From Otis tarda (taxonomy: Eukaryota; Chordata; Aves; Otidiformes; Otididae): a stretch of 64,000 nucleotides of DNA. The notes beneath the pieces are model-generated. The model had not been told where the DNA came from and made no database searches. It saw nothing but the letters and a program-made list of their open reading frames with translations. Of this stretch, positions 38,157 to 49,305 are shown one piece after another (the first letter of the stretch is position 1; each line of letters opens with the position of its first letter). The stretch is taken from positions 69,678,987-69,742,986 of the forward strand of contig CM048557.1 of NCBI GenBank assembly GCA_026413225.1. Direction: 5' to 3'. The position numbers were made by a program, and so were the translations under genes.

Positions 38157-40954
38157 TAGGAAAACTACGGTCTTGGTGTGAAGAGGAACAGTGTTTTTTA
38201 CGGGGAATGCCGTGCTGGAAGGAGGAGGAATTGCAGAGAAGAGCGGTGCGAGCTCTTCCGCGGCTCAGCCAGCAGATGTCACGTTTGGTCATGGCTGGCG
38301 AGGCGCTGGGTCCTTCGGTGGCCGCAAGGCTGGGGAGCGGTGTGGGGAACCAGAAGGCATCGTGGAAGGGCACGGGGAGAAGGCGGCTCATGGATGGAAC
38401 GTGTAGCGTACTCCATGGCATAAACTTGTATTAGTTTAAGTGTTAACTGGGTTGTTGGTTTATGAGTTCAAAGCAGACCTTTCTGAACCTGCAACGGGAA
38501 GTATATCTGCATTTAAATTTGTGCTTCAGTTCGGCCTTTGAAAGTCCCATTTGATCCCCAGATCATTCCTTCCCTGCAAGTTGCAATATATTAGCAAATC
38601 TATGTATCCCTTGGGAAGAGATTTTTACTGGAAGGTGTGGGAAAGTTTCATCCCCAAGTTCACAGTGCTGGGAGCTGCAGGTACGTGGTCACCTATTCCT
38701 GCAGTGAAGAATTCCCTAGAAGAGCAGCCTCATCCACGTACTTTGTGGGGACTATTTGTTGTTAATGCTCGCCCTTGATTACCATCCAAAAGTGAGGGGT
38801 GTGAGGATGATGATGGTTGCAAGCAGGGGAAGAAGGGATCGGTAGCTGGAGAAAGGAACAAGTCAAGCTTTTCGTTTGGTTGGAGCTAGACTGCTGTGGA
38901 AGAAAAAGCACTGTTAGATTCTGATGTGAAGCTGGTAACATGTGAAACACAGAATATTGAAGAGGACTGTAGGTGGAGCCTCTAAATGGTGTAACAGAGC
39001 AGAGGACCCTCAGAAAGCCACAGTGGGGACTGATCTGCAGAGCACGATGAGCTTTTGATAAGGAGGAGGCTTGTTTTCCCAAAGTTGTTACAAAAGTTGG
39101 GGAGAAGGGTGGGCAGGTGGGTCTGGCACCTGAGCAGGTGGAGTTTCTGAAGGGACTGAGCCTCTATGGAAATGGATGTCCACCTCTGAGAGCGTTTTCT
39201 GGCCAAAAAGTTGTAGGGAAAAACTTTTGCAAATGCTGAAACACTTTCCTTTGTGCCATTCATCCTGACCTGCTTGTGTATCAGCCACCTTCTAGCCTGG
39301 GCTGGGGATGGATGGGTCAGTGATGGTGGAAAGTCCAAAATGGGCATGCGAGGTGCAGGATTACAGGGAGGCTGGAGGTGATGGGCATGATCCGGCTGCA
39401 GGATTGGGACCGTGTTGGAAGGAGGAGCAGATCTAGAAGATGTATGTTTCCTTTCACATATGCAGATAAAGAACAAAGTACCTTCTCTTTCTTATTGAAA
39501 ATCCGTCATAAAATATGTATCCTGCAAGAAACCTGAGCACAGTAGTGGGCAGCGTTTTTCATAAGCTCCGTGTCTCCCAGTATTTCAGACAGTTAAACAT
39601 ATTGTTTTGTTTAGGATTGATACTCTTCATGCATTTTGAAGACAGAAAGGTCTGGAGCCGAATTTGCCAAAAGGAAAAGCATTTATAAATCTGATATTAT
39701 TATTTTATTTTCTCCTAAACGTTTATAGCTGCGGTTATAAAGTGCCAGACACCCTGCTCATCGCTTACGCTGAGCTCCTTGGCGTGACAAGCAGAAGCGC
39801 GTGCGTGCTGCCGGTGCGGAGCCGAGATGGCAAAGACGCTGCGTTCGCAGGCCGTTTAACGCCAGGCAAATCAGCAGAAATAGATATGAGGAGAAGGGGA
39901 ACCTAAACAGACAACACGAGGAAACGATTCCTTTGCGTGTCTCCTAAAGCTGTCGCCGTTACTGGTGCTGTGCCGGCAGTTACTGCTGTTTGTTTCTGCG
40001 TGACAAGCTGGCATAAACACTAACCCAGTACGCCGAAACTCCATCTGGGGTACGCAGTCAGCTGCTATAATTAGGGAGAGGATATTGTTGCACAGTTTAT
40101 TGCCATTGCTCAAAATCGGCGGCTTGTGTTTGCGCTCATTACGATTTAAATTTGCGATGCGTGTTCTTGATTTCGTGCGTTACTTTGGAAACCGTGCACT
40201 GGCAACTGAAATGAAACAATGCTCTTAGAAGATTATTTTATTCGTCCAAGTTTCTCAGGGATAGATGACTGAGTGATCTGAAAGTAGCCACGGGAAGATC
40301 TCCTGTGCCTGGTCGAGGAGTTTCTGTAATAGGTCCCAGTTCAGGACCTGTTTGAGTAAGCGCATCGATCCAGTTCCCTTCGGGACAGTGCTTCACTGCT
40401 GGCTGAGATCCCGGTGCTGCAGTGGGATGTAGCATGAATTTCGCAGTAAGCAGTGGGAGTGGCTTTTCTGTTTGTTTGCCCATTTTCTGTGAATCATTCC
40501 ACGTTGTCTTTCGTGCCACTTCTGACCTTACGCTGGTGGAGAGTCGGTAGATAATGGTTTGGATGTACTGCCTGGAGGGATCCGAACGCTGCCTGCGATG
40601 AGCTGCGCGAGGGGTGCTGATGGCTGTGAAAGGGCTCTGGGGGCGGGGGGACTGTACTGGGGAAGAGCGGTGCGTTTGTTGTGCCGCACTGGGAACAGTG
40701 ACAGATGATGCTTGTTCCTCTTCCTCATCCAGCCTCAGATTCATTATGAAATAAGTAATTACTGAAACTAGGCTTGTAACTTGATGACTCTTATCCATCA
40801 GAAAATAACGATGTTTTAACAGCCTGTTATGGTGTGCTCTCTAATACTGGTGAGCTGCTGTCACCTCATCGGAAAAATGTGCATGTCTGCTTGTGGTTTG
40901 GTCAACTGTTGCACATTAACTGAAAAACTAATTATCGTGTAGAAATGTGGATAG

Positions 40955-41191
40955 ATCATAGAATCACGGAATCGTTAGGGTTGGAAGGGACCTTTAAAGC
41001 CCACCCAGTCCAACCCCCCTGCCAGGAGCAGGGACATCTCCAACCAGATCAGGTTGCTCAGAGCCCCGGCCAACCTGGCCTGGAATGTTTCCAGGGATGG
41101 GGCATCCACCGCCTCTCTGGGCAACCTGGGCCAGTGTTCCACCACCCTCAGTGTAAAAAATTTCTTCCTTATGTCCAATCTGAATCTGCCT
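40955..41191 (-). mobile_element. CR1 LINE 3' end, antisense to MDGA2
   Basis: Starts ATCATAGAATCACGGAATCG, continues through GTTGGAAGGGACCTTTAAAG and the reversed core, and stops after CAATCTGAATCTGCCTG. The 5' truncation point lies just past the AGATTCAGATTGG region of the element. Confidence 0.93.
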
Positions 41192-42190
41192 GAATGCATC
41201 CGAGCAGTTATATTCAGATAGGCTGGACCTTCTTGTGCATTAGCGAGCACCTGGGGACGTCCTGCTGTGACCCATGCTGTGCTGGCAAGTATTTCCGTAA
41301 ATCAGGAGCAGAAGTGGTTGAGGCTCAGAGGTGATGAGAGTGGCACAGATGTTGAGGCGGTTTTGCGAACGGCTGAAACTCAGGGATGTTCCTGTTTGTC
41401 ACCCAGGGAGTATTTCCTTCCTGGCCAGACCTGGGTGCGTTTCGGTGGGGTTTAGGCTGAGGGATGCAGCCAGTCCCCATGGCACACGCGGTCGAGGGGA
41501 CTTCCTGTGTGTACAGCGGCAAGGACCTCTGGTACAACTGTTACTGAAGAGGGTGCACCTGGGACAAGTGCAACCTGTCACCAGAAAAACAAAGCACAGG
41601 CTTCAGATAAAACATTTCTGTGGATGTATTTTCCAAATTCATCATCAGTAAATGTATTTTTCCATGGGCTTCCTCCACTTTGCTGTACAGTTAATAGTTT
41701 TTTCCTTGTATAAGCTGCACAATGCCCGACCTACAGCTTGTCTGCAGGTGCGTGGTGCCGAATAGAGTGGTGCTGGCACGTCCTTGTTGGTGCTTACTCC
41801 TGAGATACCGAGATCCCATGGCGAGCACAGGGAGATGCTCCCCTGGACAGCAGCAGCCTCCGCGCTCTGCCTGACTGCCAAACTGATTTGCCAGCTACCG
41901 CTTTGGTTTTTTTTCCTGCCTGTGCACATCAGTGGAGCAGCCACGCTGCTTTCGGTACAGATGCTGTCTCATCGGAAGCTGGCTCAGATAACTGCTGCTG
42001 TCTGCAGGGAATAAGCTTGTTTTCCTCCAAATGTACCTGTTTAAGTTGTCCCTAGCTGGCTGTCCACTATTTGACGTACTTGTCAACTGAGTAAGTCCTC
42101 ACACTCAAAACATCTTAGCAGTGAGTATATTCTTGTCCCACCCAGCAGAAGCGTTTGTGTTTGGGACCTGCTACTCAGAAGGAGTAGCTA

Positions 42191-42299
42191 CTCAGGGAGA
42201 TGCGATTCCTTTGTGCCACTCTTATTAATCGCGCTGATGTCAATAGTTCTTGAGATCTGGGATCGCATCTCCCTGAGGTCCTATTTCAGGGAGATGCGA
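42191..42299. repeat. 16-bp perfect inverted repeat plus a third direct copy
   Basis: CTCAGGGAGATGCGAT at 42191-42206 is perfectly inverted as ATCGCATCTCCCTGAG at 42262-42277, with a 55-nt spacer. A third copy, TCAGGGAGATGCGA, in the first orientation lies at 42286-42299. A separate small direct repeat, GCTACTCAG, occurs just upstream near 42170 and 42187. It does not match any repeat family I recognise. Confidence 0.9.
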
Positions 42300-42368
42300 C
42301 AGCAGATTAATATGTAGCAAATGTGATAGGGGACTCTCTGAAAAAGCCTGTGACCTGGAAGAGGGTCT

Positions 42369-42422
42369 AAATAAAGAAAAAAAAAAAAAGAAGGAAAAAA
42401 AAAAGAAAGAAAAAAAAAAAGG
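42369..42422. repeat. A/G purine tract beginning with AATAAA
   Basis: AATAAAG at 42370 is followed by about 45 nt of A runs broken by G. It could be mistaken for a polyadenylated tail, but no upstream coding homology is visible. Confidence 0.85.
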
Positions 42423-43006
42423 TGTTTGGTCTCTTCACATTAAAGACACAAGAAGGAAAAATTGCTGCTCGCTGCCAATAATCACAGATCTCCACAGCGT
42501 TTCTACAATGTAGGAGCTTCTGCAGGGTTGGGACGTGCTTGTGAAGCCAGATGAGTGGGAGCAGAGAACTGGGTGCTGGGGTTTTTTCTTACCCTGTGTT
42601 TTCTGGGGTGTTTTCTTAACCCTGTGTCCTCCCTGAGGAGGGAGCTGGCTAAAACTGGGAACAACTCGTGTGTGCCCAGGAGTGCAATTAGCCATAAATG
42701 ATAATTACAGGCTTCGTATGCAGATGCACTCGGATTGACGGAGCAGCAGCGACAAATGCGGCAGGATGTGCCGTCGTGCTGTGTGGCCTCTGTAAGCGTG
42801 CGGGGGAGGAATTCACACTTTATTTTAGGTGTGTAGCCTTCAAACATGAACATTTGGTCTGTCTGTTTATGCGTTTGTGTCTCACGCAGGGGCCAGCCCG
42901 GATGAGCAAAACTGCGTTGAGTGGTACCTCTCCTTACCCTGCTCCCACCCCACCATGTGCAGTCCCAACTGTCCTCATTTTGCACAGCCTACGTAGTCAG
43001 AAGGTG

Positions 43007-43026
43007 AAAAAAAAAAAAAAAAAAAA
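43007..43026. repeat. Poly(A) run of 20
   Basis: An A run after CAGAAGGTG. It is low-complexity only. Confidence 0.9.
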
Positions 43027-46000
43027 TCAATGTTTTGTTAGTGCTAGAAAGGAAAACAAACAATACAGTCCACATCAAAATGTGTCATGTACCCTCTCCC
43101 TGGCAGAGCCCCAAGCATCGCAGTTGCTCGGATTCCAGCAGTGCGAGCACAGAGGGAGGGATTAATTAAAACTAGCACATGCTAATAGAGCTCTAAACCC
43201 AAGTTCAGATTGCCTTAACAGACACAAAAAATATCATGGCATTAAACTCTCCGCTCTTGGGACCTGCTGGAGCGGCACTTTGGCGAGAGGCTGCCCTTTC
43301 CAGGGATGCGGTGCTCCTGCATCCAGAGCAGCTGCCCTGCCTTTGACTCTCAACCAATGGCCATAACATGCTCCTCCTCTGGCCTGCAGCCTCCTGAGGA
43401 CAGAGAAGAGTTTCACCATTTTTCTCTGTATATCTTCAGTGGGCACAGACCTGGGGTCCCTCCCAGTGTGCCAAAATCCCCTTCGATGGGTGACAGAGGA
43501 GCGGTCGATGGTGCCCTCCAAGTGAGCTGCTGCCTCCCCACAGTCAAGCCATGCCAAGCCGAGGGCTGTTGCGAGGTCTTTTACATCATCATCTCTTTAC
43601 GTCTCCAGTGGAGGATGATCTTTGCTGGACAGCATCGCCTCTGGAAGCGGCGTGGTTGGGTGGTGACAGGCTTGGGGTGTTTGTCTGGAGTCAGAGCAAA
43701 CGGTCATGGCGAGGCAGGACACCAAGGCCAGGCAGATCGCCTACATGTCTCGTAGCTCCCGCGCCTCCAAAGGCAACGTCTACTTTTTGTGTCCTCTGAA
43801 ACACTGCCCAGCTTTCTTCTACTTCTGAAGTTTGCAAGTTAAGGTCTTAATGCCGTGTTGTTACTTTTCCAGCATCTCCATTCACACCAGAAAGCCCTTC
43901 TGCTCAGAGGGATTTAGAATAATGCAGCTCTTCATGAGTCCTCGTTATTTCTCCAGAGGTGACTGTGTTATTCAAGTGCCCGTATTGTGACATGCGTCTA
44001 ATTATGGGTCCTTTCTGTAGACCCCCAGAGATGCCATTATGTCCACCTGCAGTAGAAGGGGCAAGATTACAATTTGCATTCAGCATGAGCTTTTGTCCGT
44101 TGTTTCCAAAGCACATAAATAAGGAAAACAAATCTTATCGACCACTAATCCTCTTTTCATTTTTCTGACATTTCATTTTTTAAAACAGCAGTTTGGCTTT
44201 GCCTCTTTTCCTCGGCGTATTGTTATTTGCTGCTTCCGCACTAGGATATCTGCTCCAGTCCGGTCTAATTGAACGTGCACCTTCACTGGGCAATCTGGCA
44301 AAAATGTCTTGGCTAAAAGGGCTTTTCAGCCTTTGAAAAGAAAAGCATAGCTGGAGGGCATGACACACCCGAAGAGAAAAGCTTGATCAATAACCACGGG
44401 ATTGAGATATATTCACATGATTTTTTTCTTTATCCCTTTTCTGGTTTTGGGTTTTTTTCAATGCTCTTTTCCTTTCTTCTGACCACATTTCCGATGATTG
44501 AAATGTTCAGACTTCTACACCAAAATACTTCTCCATGTGTCTCTATCTACACCTGTAGATAAGAATAGTTTTGAGGAGAAAATACCTAAATGTAGCGTGC
44601 GTTTTGGCACAAGCTCCTAATATCTGAATTAAAAAAAAAAAGCGTAATGAATGCATACGCATCTCGTAGGTCAACATGAGCAGGAAGACCACATCTTCCA
44701 CGAGGCTGTCCATTGCATTTCATAAGTACTCCCACAGACAAAATCCCTGCAGAAATAGAAGGAGGACAGAGGTATAAGCTTTGGAAGAGGAAAGACCTCA
44801 TTCTATTTCTGTTTTTCTCCAATTACAAGTCTTTTTTAGACCTTTGCAGGAGGATAACATCTCCAGATGTTTTGGTTTCCCATGTTTCATCTCTTTTTTT
44901 TTTTTTTTGCATAATTCAGGTGATAAAATGTAGCATTTAACATAACAGGGCCTAGTTTCCTTTTGTCCCTGTCCTGTTCCCAACAGCGTTATGCTCAGAG
45001 CATAGAAACTCCAGAGGAAGGAGGCAGAGGTAGGCAGGACAAGGATGGACCTGTGCTACGAAAGACGATCAGTCTTTGAGTTGAGGTTTTGTTCCTGTTG
45101 GAACAGATCCAGGGCGAAAAGTGGTGATGAACAAATCCTACAAATCCAGCTCTTAAAACATGTTTTGAGTCAATCCAAACCTTTTTGCTTTAAGAAATGG
45201 AAGCCATGCTGTGTTGTTAGTATAGTGTGCTAAAGAAAGATCCGTGCAAAATGACTTAAAAATAGAGAACTGATCTGTGTCTCTTTGGCATGGTGTGTGT
45301 TTGACCTTCCTTTAGGACAAATCCTCTGAGATGCTTTGACGTGTGCTGGAATTGCATTTTCCAATGCAGCAAAGTTCCCTCAAAGGTTTTTGGGTCAAGT
45401 CTAATTGCAGACACCTCCATCCCTACCACATCTCGCCACAGCCTTTATGGACTCAGCTTAGAGGTGCCTGGTGGTACCTGAGGTGCTCTAGGATGGTGCA
45501 CACAGCTCCAGCTTTGGCTCTAGCAGGTCATGGGTCTCTTACAGCTCTTGTGTCGTATCTTTCACCCGGTCTAGATGGCTCAGCTACCCTACTGCATCTC
45601 AGGTGCCACTGGATGCCCATGGCTAGGCAAACAAATTGGGCACTCTGTGCCATTTTTGCTGTTATCTACAAATCACTCTTTGTGGGATACTCTAGAGGCA
45701 CAAAGGTAATTTGCATGTAAAGTGGTCACTAGAATTCATGGGTTTAAGTCCAAGGGAACCCGTAGTGAATTCAAGCAAAGTTTTGTTATATGTTTGGGAA
45801 ATCATCCTTAGGTTTTTCATATTTGTAGAGGATGAAGGCTCTAGTAACGTTCTGGTGAGACACCCGTGGACCCAAGATGCACTGTGAGATGTCATTTCAC
45901 TCTGTTGTGCGAATCGGTACATTCAGCTGAGCGATGTACTGCAATAGCGTGCACATCTGCGGTGCTACAAAGGACGACTTGTGTGCATTTTCACTTGGGA

Positions 46001-46503
46001 GGCTGGAGAGGAGGAGGTGCGATGAAGGCAGCAGTCGCTGGAAGTATCCATCTTGTATTTCCAGCTCACGGATGTCGTTTTGTGTGATTTGTGCCAGGTA
46101 CAGCAGCTGCCGCTGAGTCTTTCTCTGCTCAGTGTAGTGCAGCTTGTTTTGATATCTCTATTTTAGTCAGCTGGGCCGTGAAAAATCAGTGCAGAGCACA
46201 TTATGTGGCTCCAGCTTGCCTTTGCTAGAAGCTTGGTTAATTTTTCACCTCCCCTGCCAACACCTGGGCTGAGGATGCCACTGAGGAGTGAACAATAAAG
46301 GTGAACCATTGTCACCAAGCTTTAGAAAAAGTGGATGGAGGCAAATAATTCTAAAATGTGTTTCTGAAGAAGGTATTCAACAAAACGACTCAAAACACAG
46401 GAGGAGAGGGTGAGTGCAGGCTGGGCATCAACGCTTGGCTCCAAAACTGGCTGCCTGATCTGGTTTCTTTGTTTTCCCCGTTTTTTGTTTCCGTCTCCTG
46501 CAG

Positions 46504-46652
46504 GCAAAGCCTACGCTCCGGAGTTTTACTACGACACCTACAACCCGCTGTGGCAGAACAGACCCCGTGTCTACTCCTACAGTCTCCAGTGGACCCAGAT
46601 GAACCCCGACGCTGTGGACCGCATCCTCGCCTATCGCTTAGGGATTAGGCAG
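46504..46652 (+). CDS. MDGA2: MDGA2 internal exon encoding the N-terminal half of the FNIII-like module
   Basis: Second exon of the same gene, 26.4 kb downstream of the Ig exon. The acceptor is TTTCCGTCTCCTGCAG ending at 46503 and the donor is CAG|GTGAGG at 46653. The exon is 149 nt, enters in phase 1 and leaves in phase 0. The first two bases complete the Gly codon begun by the previous exon, giving [15 protein letters not shown] across the junction. The 50 residues include the FNIII-type B-strand Trp30 in SYSLQWTQ and the C-strand motif AYRLGIRQ. The segments [14 protein letters not shown] and [13 protein letters not shown] match MDGA2 as I remember it and differ from MDGA1. There is no Cys and no N-glycosylation sequon. 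The rest of the FNIII module, the MAM domain and the GPI signal would be in later exons, none of which I found in the remaining 17.3 kb. Retention of the following intron would add about 22 residues before a stop near 46718. Confidence 0.9.
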
Positions 46653-46720
46653 GTGAGGAAAGAAATTGCTTCATGCAGGATGTGCCTTTTGAGTGCTGAC
46701 CTCTGTGAGCACTGCTGAGC

Positions 46721-46847
46721 CTTTATTTTGTTTTACTTTATTATATTTTGTTTTATTTTTATTTTATTTTATGTTGTTTCATTTTATTTTAATTTTATTT
46801 CCTTTTATTTTATTAATTTTTAATCTTATTTTACTTTATTTTTTTCC
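46721..46847. repeat. Old (TTTTA)n tract just downstream of the FNIII exon
   Basis: About 125 bp made largely of TTTTA / TTTATTT units with interruptions (TTTATTTTGTTTTACTTTA and similar). It begins 68 bp after the exon B donor at 46653. It is a degenerate pentanucleotide repeat. Confidence 0.9.
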
Positions 46848-49072
46848 TCCCTCTTCTCGTCTTCTGTGAATCGGAGTTGTTTCTCCTCCTTCTGGAAGGT
46901 TTGCTGCCATCCTGCAGAAGCAGTCCTCTGCTGCTTGCAGATGCTGGAAACTAATTTGCACATTTGTGGTGTGAAACATGGAGATTAAAGAGCTGTTCCT
47001 CAGAGGGTTTGCAGAGGCTGTGGCTCAAGATATGCTAGAAAGATTACACGAAAGAAACTTGCCATGCAATTAAACTTTTTCTCTCTCTCTGTGTATCTGT
47101 ATATCTTTTGTCGGATCCTGCATGTAAATGGATAAATACGGGGATAGCTGTAGCTTTCCTACAGAACCATGAGGTGATCCTTGAGAACCAAGACGTCTTT
47201 CTTGATCGCGTTAAAGTCCATCACACTTGCATCTTCATGGATTCACTGTGGACTTTTCAGTGGGAATTGGCACTGTTATGGAAGCGTGGGACCAACCCAC
47301 TTGCAGAGGAATTGTTAGATTGACATAGTCATCCCCATTAATTTACCTTTTAATGAGAAAAATATCATCTGTCTTCTTTGACAGTTATTGCTAAAAAGCT
47401 TGAGTTTTAATAGTGCATTGAAGTTGAAGAACCACTCTGTGCGTAGCTTAAACTCTTGTTAAATGGCAACCCCTCTGCTTACTCCCCGTTGCAGGGCAAA
47501 GTGATCTTCCTACAGCAAAGTCCATAAAAAAATCTCACCATTTTATGTTCTAAAGGCAGAAAATTTTTATGCCGTACCGCTTGTTCCCAATCCTGTCTAG
47601 AGCCCGTCCGTGCCAAACACAACTGTGCCAGAGATTGGACTGACAGCTTGGGTTTTGGCATTGCCAGGCTTGCTCGAGGGAAAGGACATGGTTTGAAAAT
47701 AACGCTCCTTGCTATGGACACTTCCTTGGCCACCACGTCCACTTCCGAGTCATATCTTGCCAGCTGGGCTGCCAGCCTTGGTCTGGACCTGCTGCAGTCG
47801 AATGAAGATGTTTTGCTGCTTACTCGGGAGGATCCATGTCATATAGGTTTGGTCTTGACTTACGCTCTCCCGTTGAGCTTGCTTTTCTTTAAAGAACATC
47901 ACAAGTGATTGATTTAGAAAGTATATGTTTGGTTATTCGATGCCTGAAATAATAGCTTGTGCAGGGAGAAAGAGGTAGGGGATTAATACAGATTCCTGAA
48001 GATGTACATATATTTCTGAAAATGTGACTGCAGAATGTATTTTGTTTTCCCGCAGATCTCCTACTGGGATGAGCTTTGCAAGCTGAAAAATAAATATAAG
48101 GTTTGAGTGCTAGATGGATGGAGGTTTGCTTGTGTAAGTTCTGTGGTAGTTGTGGAGCAGACTGGGCCACGTCCAGGAAGCGGCTTTGATAGCTGGGGGA
48201 TGCTGGCTCTCCTTCGCTCAGAGTTTGTCTCTGCCTGAATCGAACTAATTTGAAATTAAAATTGGTGACTTTTAAGACATGTTTATGCAACTGTTTGCAT
48301 CATTGTGTACAAATCAGTTCCGTTATTCCCACTACCCGAGAGGAATCATTAAATTAAAAAAAAGACTTTGCTGAAGTAAAAGAATATATGGTGAAATTAA
48401 TTGCATTAGGATTTTTAGCTTCTTTTTTTTTTCCATTTCATTTTAATTTGCTTTTAATTATCTATTTATGTCATTATCTAGAGTTACTTTACTCTAATTT
48501 CCTTGACAACACTCTCTGGCAGGCTAATGAAAATATTTTCCTTTCGTCGATCTGAAGCCACATTTAAAACTTGGGAGATTCAGAACCCAGTGCACGGTCC
48601 AGACAGGCTTGTCCGTTATTGCAGCAATTCCCTCTGAAACAAGGGTGATAATTAAACTACTTTTTTTTTTTTTTTTCTTAACACCTACCAGTAGTTGCTA
48701 CCAGCAGATTGCCCTCTGAACTGGTTGTGTTTAGATAGTTTATTTGATTTAGCAATGTATTTTTAACTGGATTATGCTGTTATTTTTATTTAAAAAAGAA
48801 GAAAAGAGGGGAGGAGCATCCTTCAGGAGTGGCAGCAAGCACCCCTCACAGCTTGCAAAGTTCATCGTGGAAACAGGGTGGGAGGGCTTCCAGGTCGGAG
48901 CCGGAGAGCAGCCAGCATCCCAGCACACCGCTGTGGTCCAAAGCGACTGCTCTTCATCTTTGTTTTAATCTCCTCGAGCATTGCAAAGCACCGCCAGTGG
49001 GCTTTGCCGTGGGTCGGTGTGTTGGTATCTGCCTGGGATTCGATTAACACCGTTACCTTTATCTGATCACTA

Positions 49073-49305
49073 CAGGACAAGGGGCAATGGTCTCAAAATA
49101 GAGGGAGGTAGATTCAGATTAGATATTAGGAAAAAAATTTTACGCTGAGGCCCTGGTGTTTCCATCCCTGGAAACATTCCAGGCCAGGTTGGCCGGGGCT
49201 CTGAGCAACCTGATCTGGTTGGAGATGTCCCTGCTCCTTGCAGGGGGATTGGACTGGATGGGCTTTGAAGGTCCCTTCCCACCCAAACCATCCTGTGATT
49301 CTGTG
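49073..49305 (+). mobile_element. CR1 LINE 3' end with internal deletion
   Basis: Runs from CAGGACAAGGGGCAATGG to CCATCCTGTGATTCTGTG. Between TACGCTGAGG and CATCCCTGGAAACATTCC, roughly 45 bp present in sister copies (the GTGGTGGAACACTGGCCCAG region) are missing and replaced by CCCTGGTGTTTC. Otherwise it matches the GGCCGGGGCT-type group closely. Confidence 0.92.

Larger units (their letters stand above)
20098..46503 (+). other. MDGA2: MDGA2 intron between the Ig and FNIII exons
   Basis: A complete 26.4-kb intron, GTAGGT...CTGCAG, phase 1. 20098-22094 and 22423-27228 are unique sequence, with a GC-rich patch at about 23.26-23.56 kb and a 29-bp tandem duplication at 24.27 kb. 27401-31830 is unique with a (CAA)6 run and a 25-A run. 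32128-40954 is mostly unique with several 20-22-nt A runs and a GC-rich patch at about 37.3-37.9 kb. 41192-46503 holds the 42.19-kb repeat cluster and a purine tract. I see no further exon, RNA gene or promoter that I can support here. Confidence 0.85.

Noticed and set aside
42369..42422. AATAAA followed by a long A-rich tract, resembling a processed retrocopy tail
   Set aside because: No coding or UTR sequence of a known gene is recognisable upstream. The tract is interrupted by G and reads as simple purine-rich sequence.
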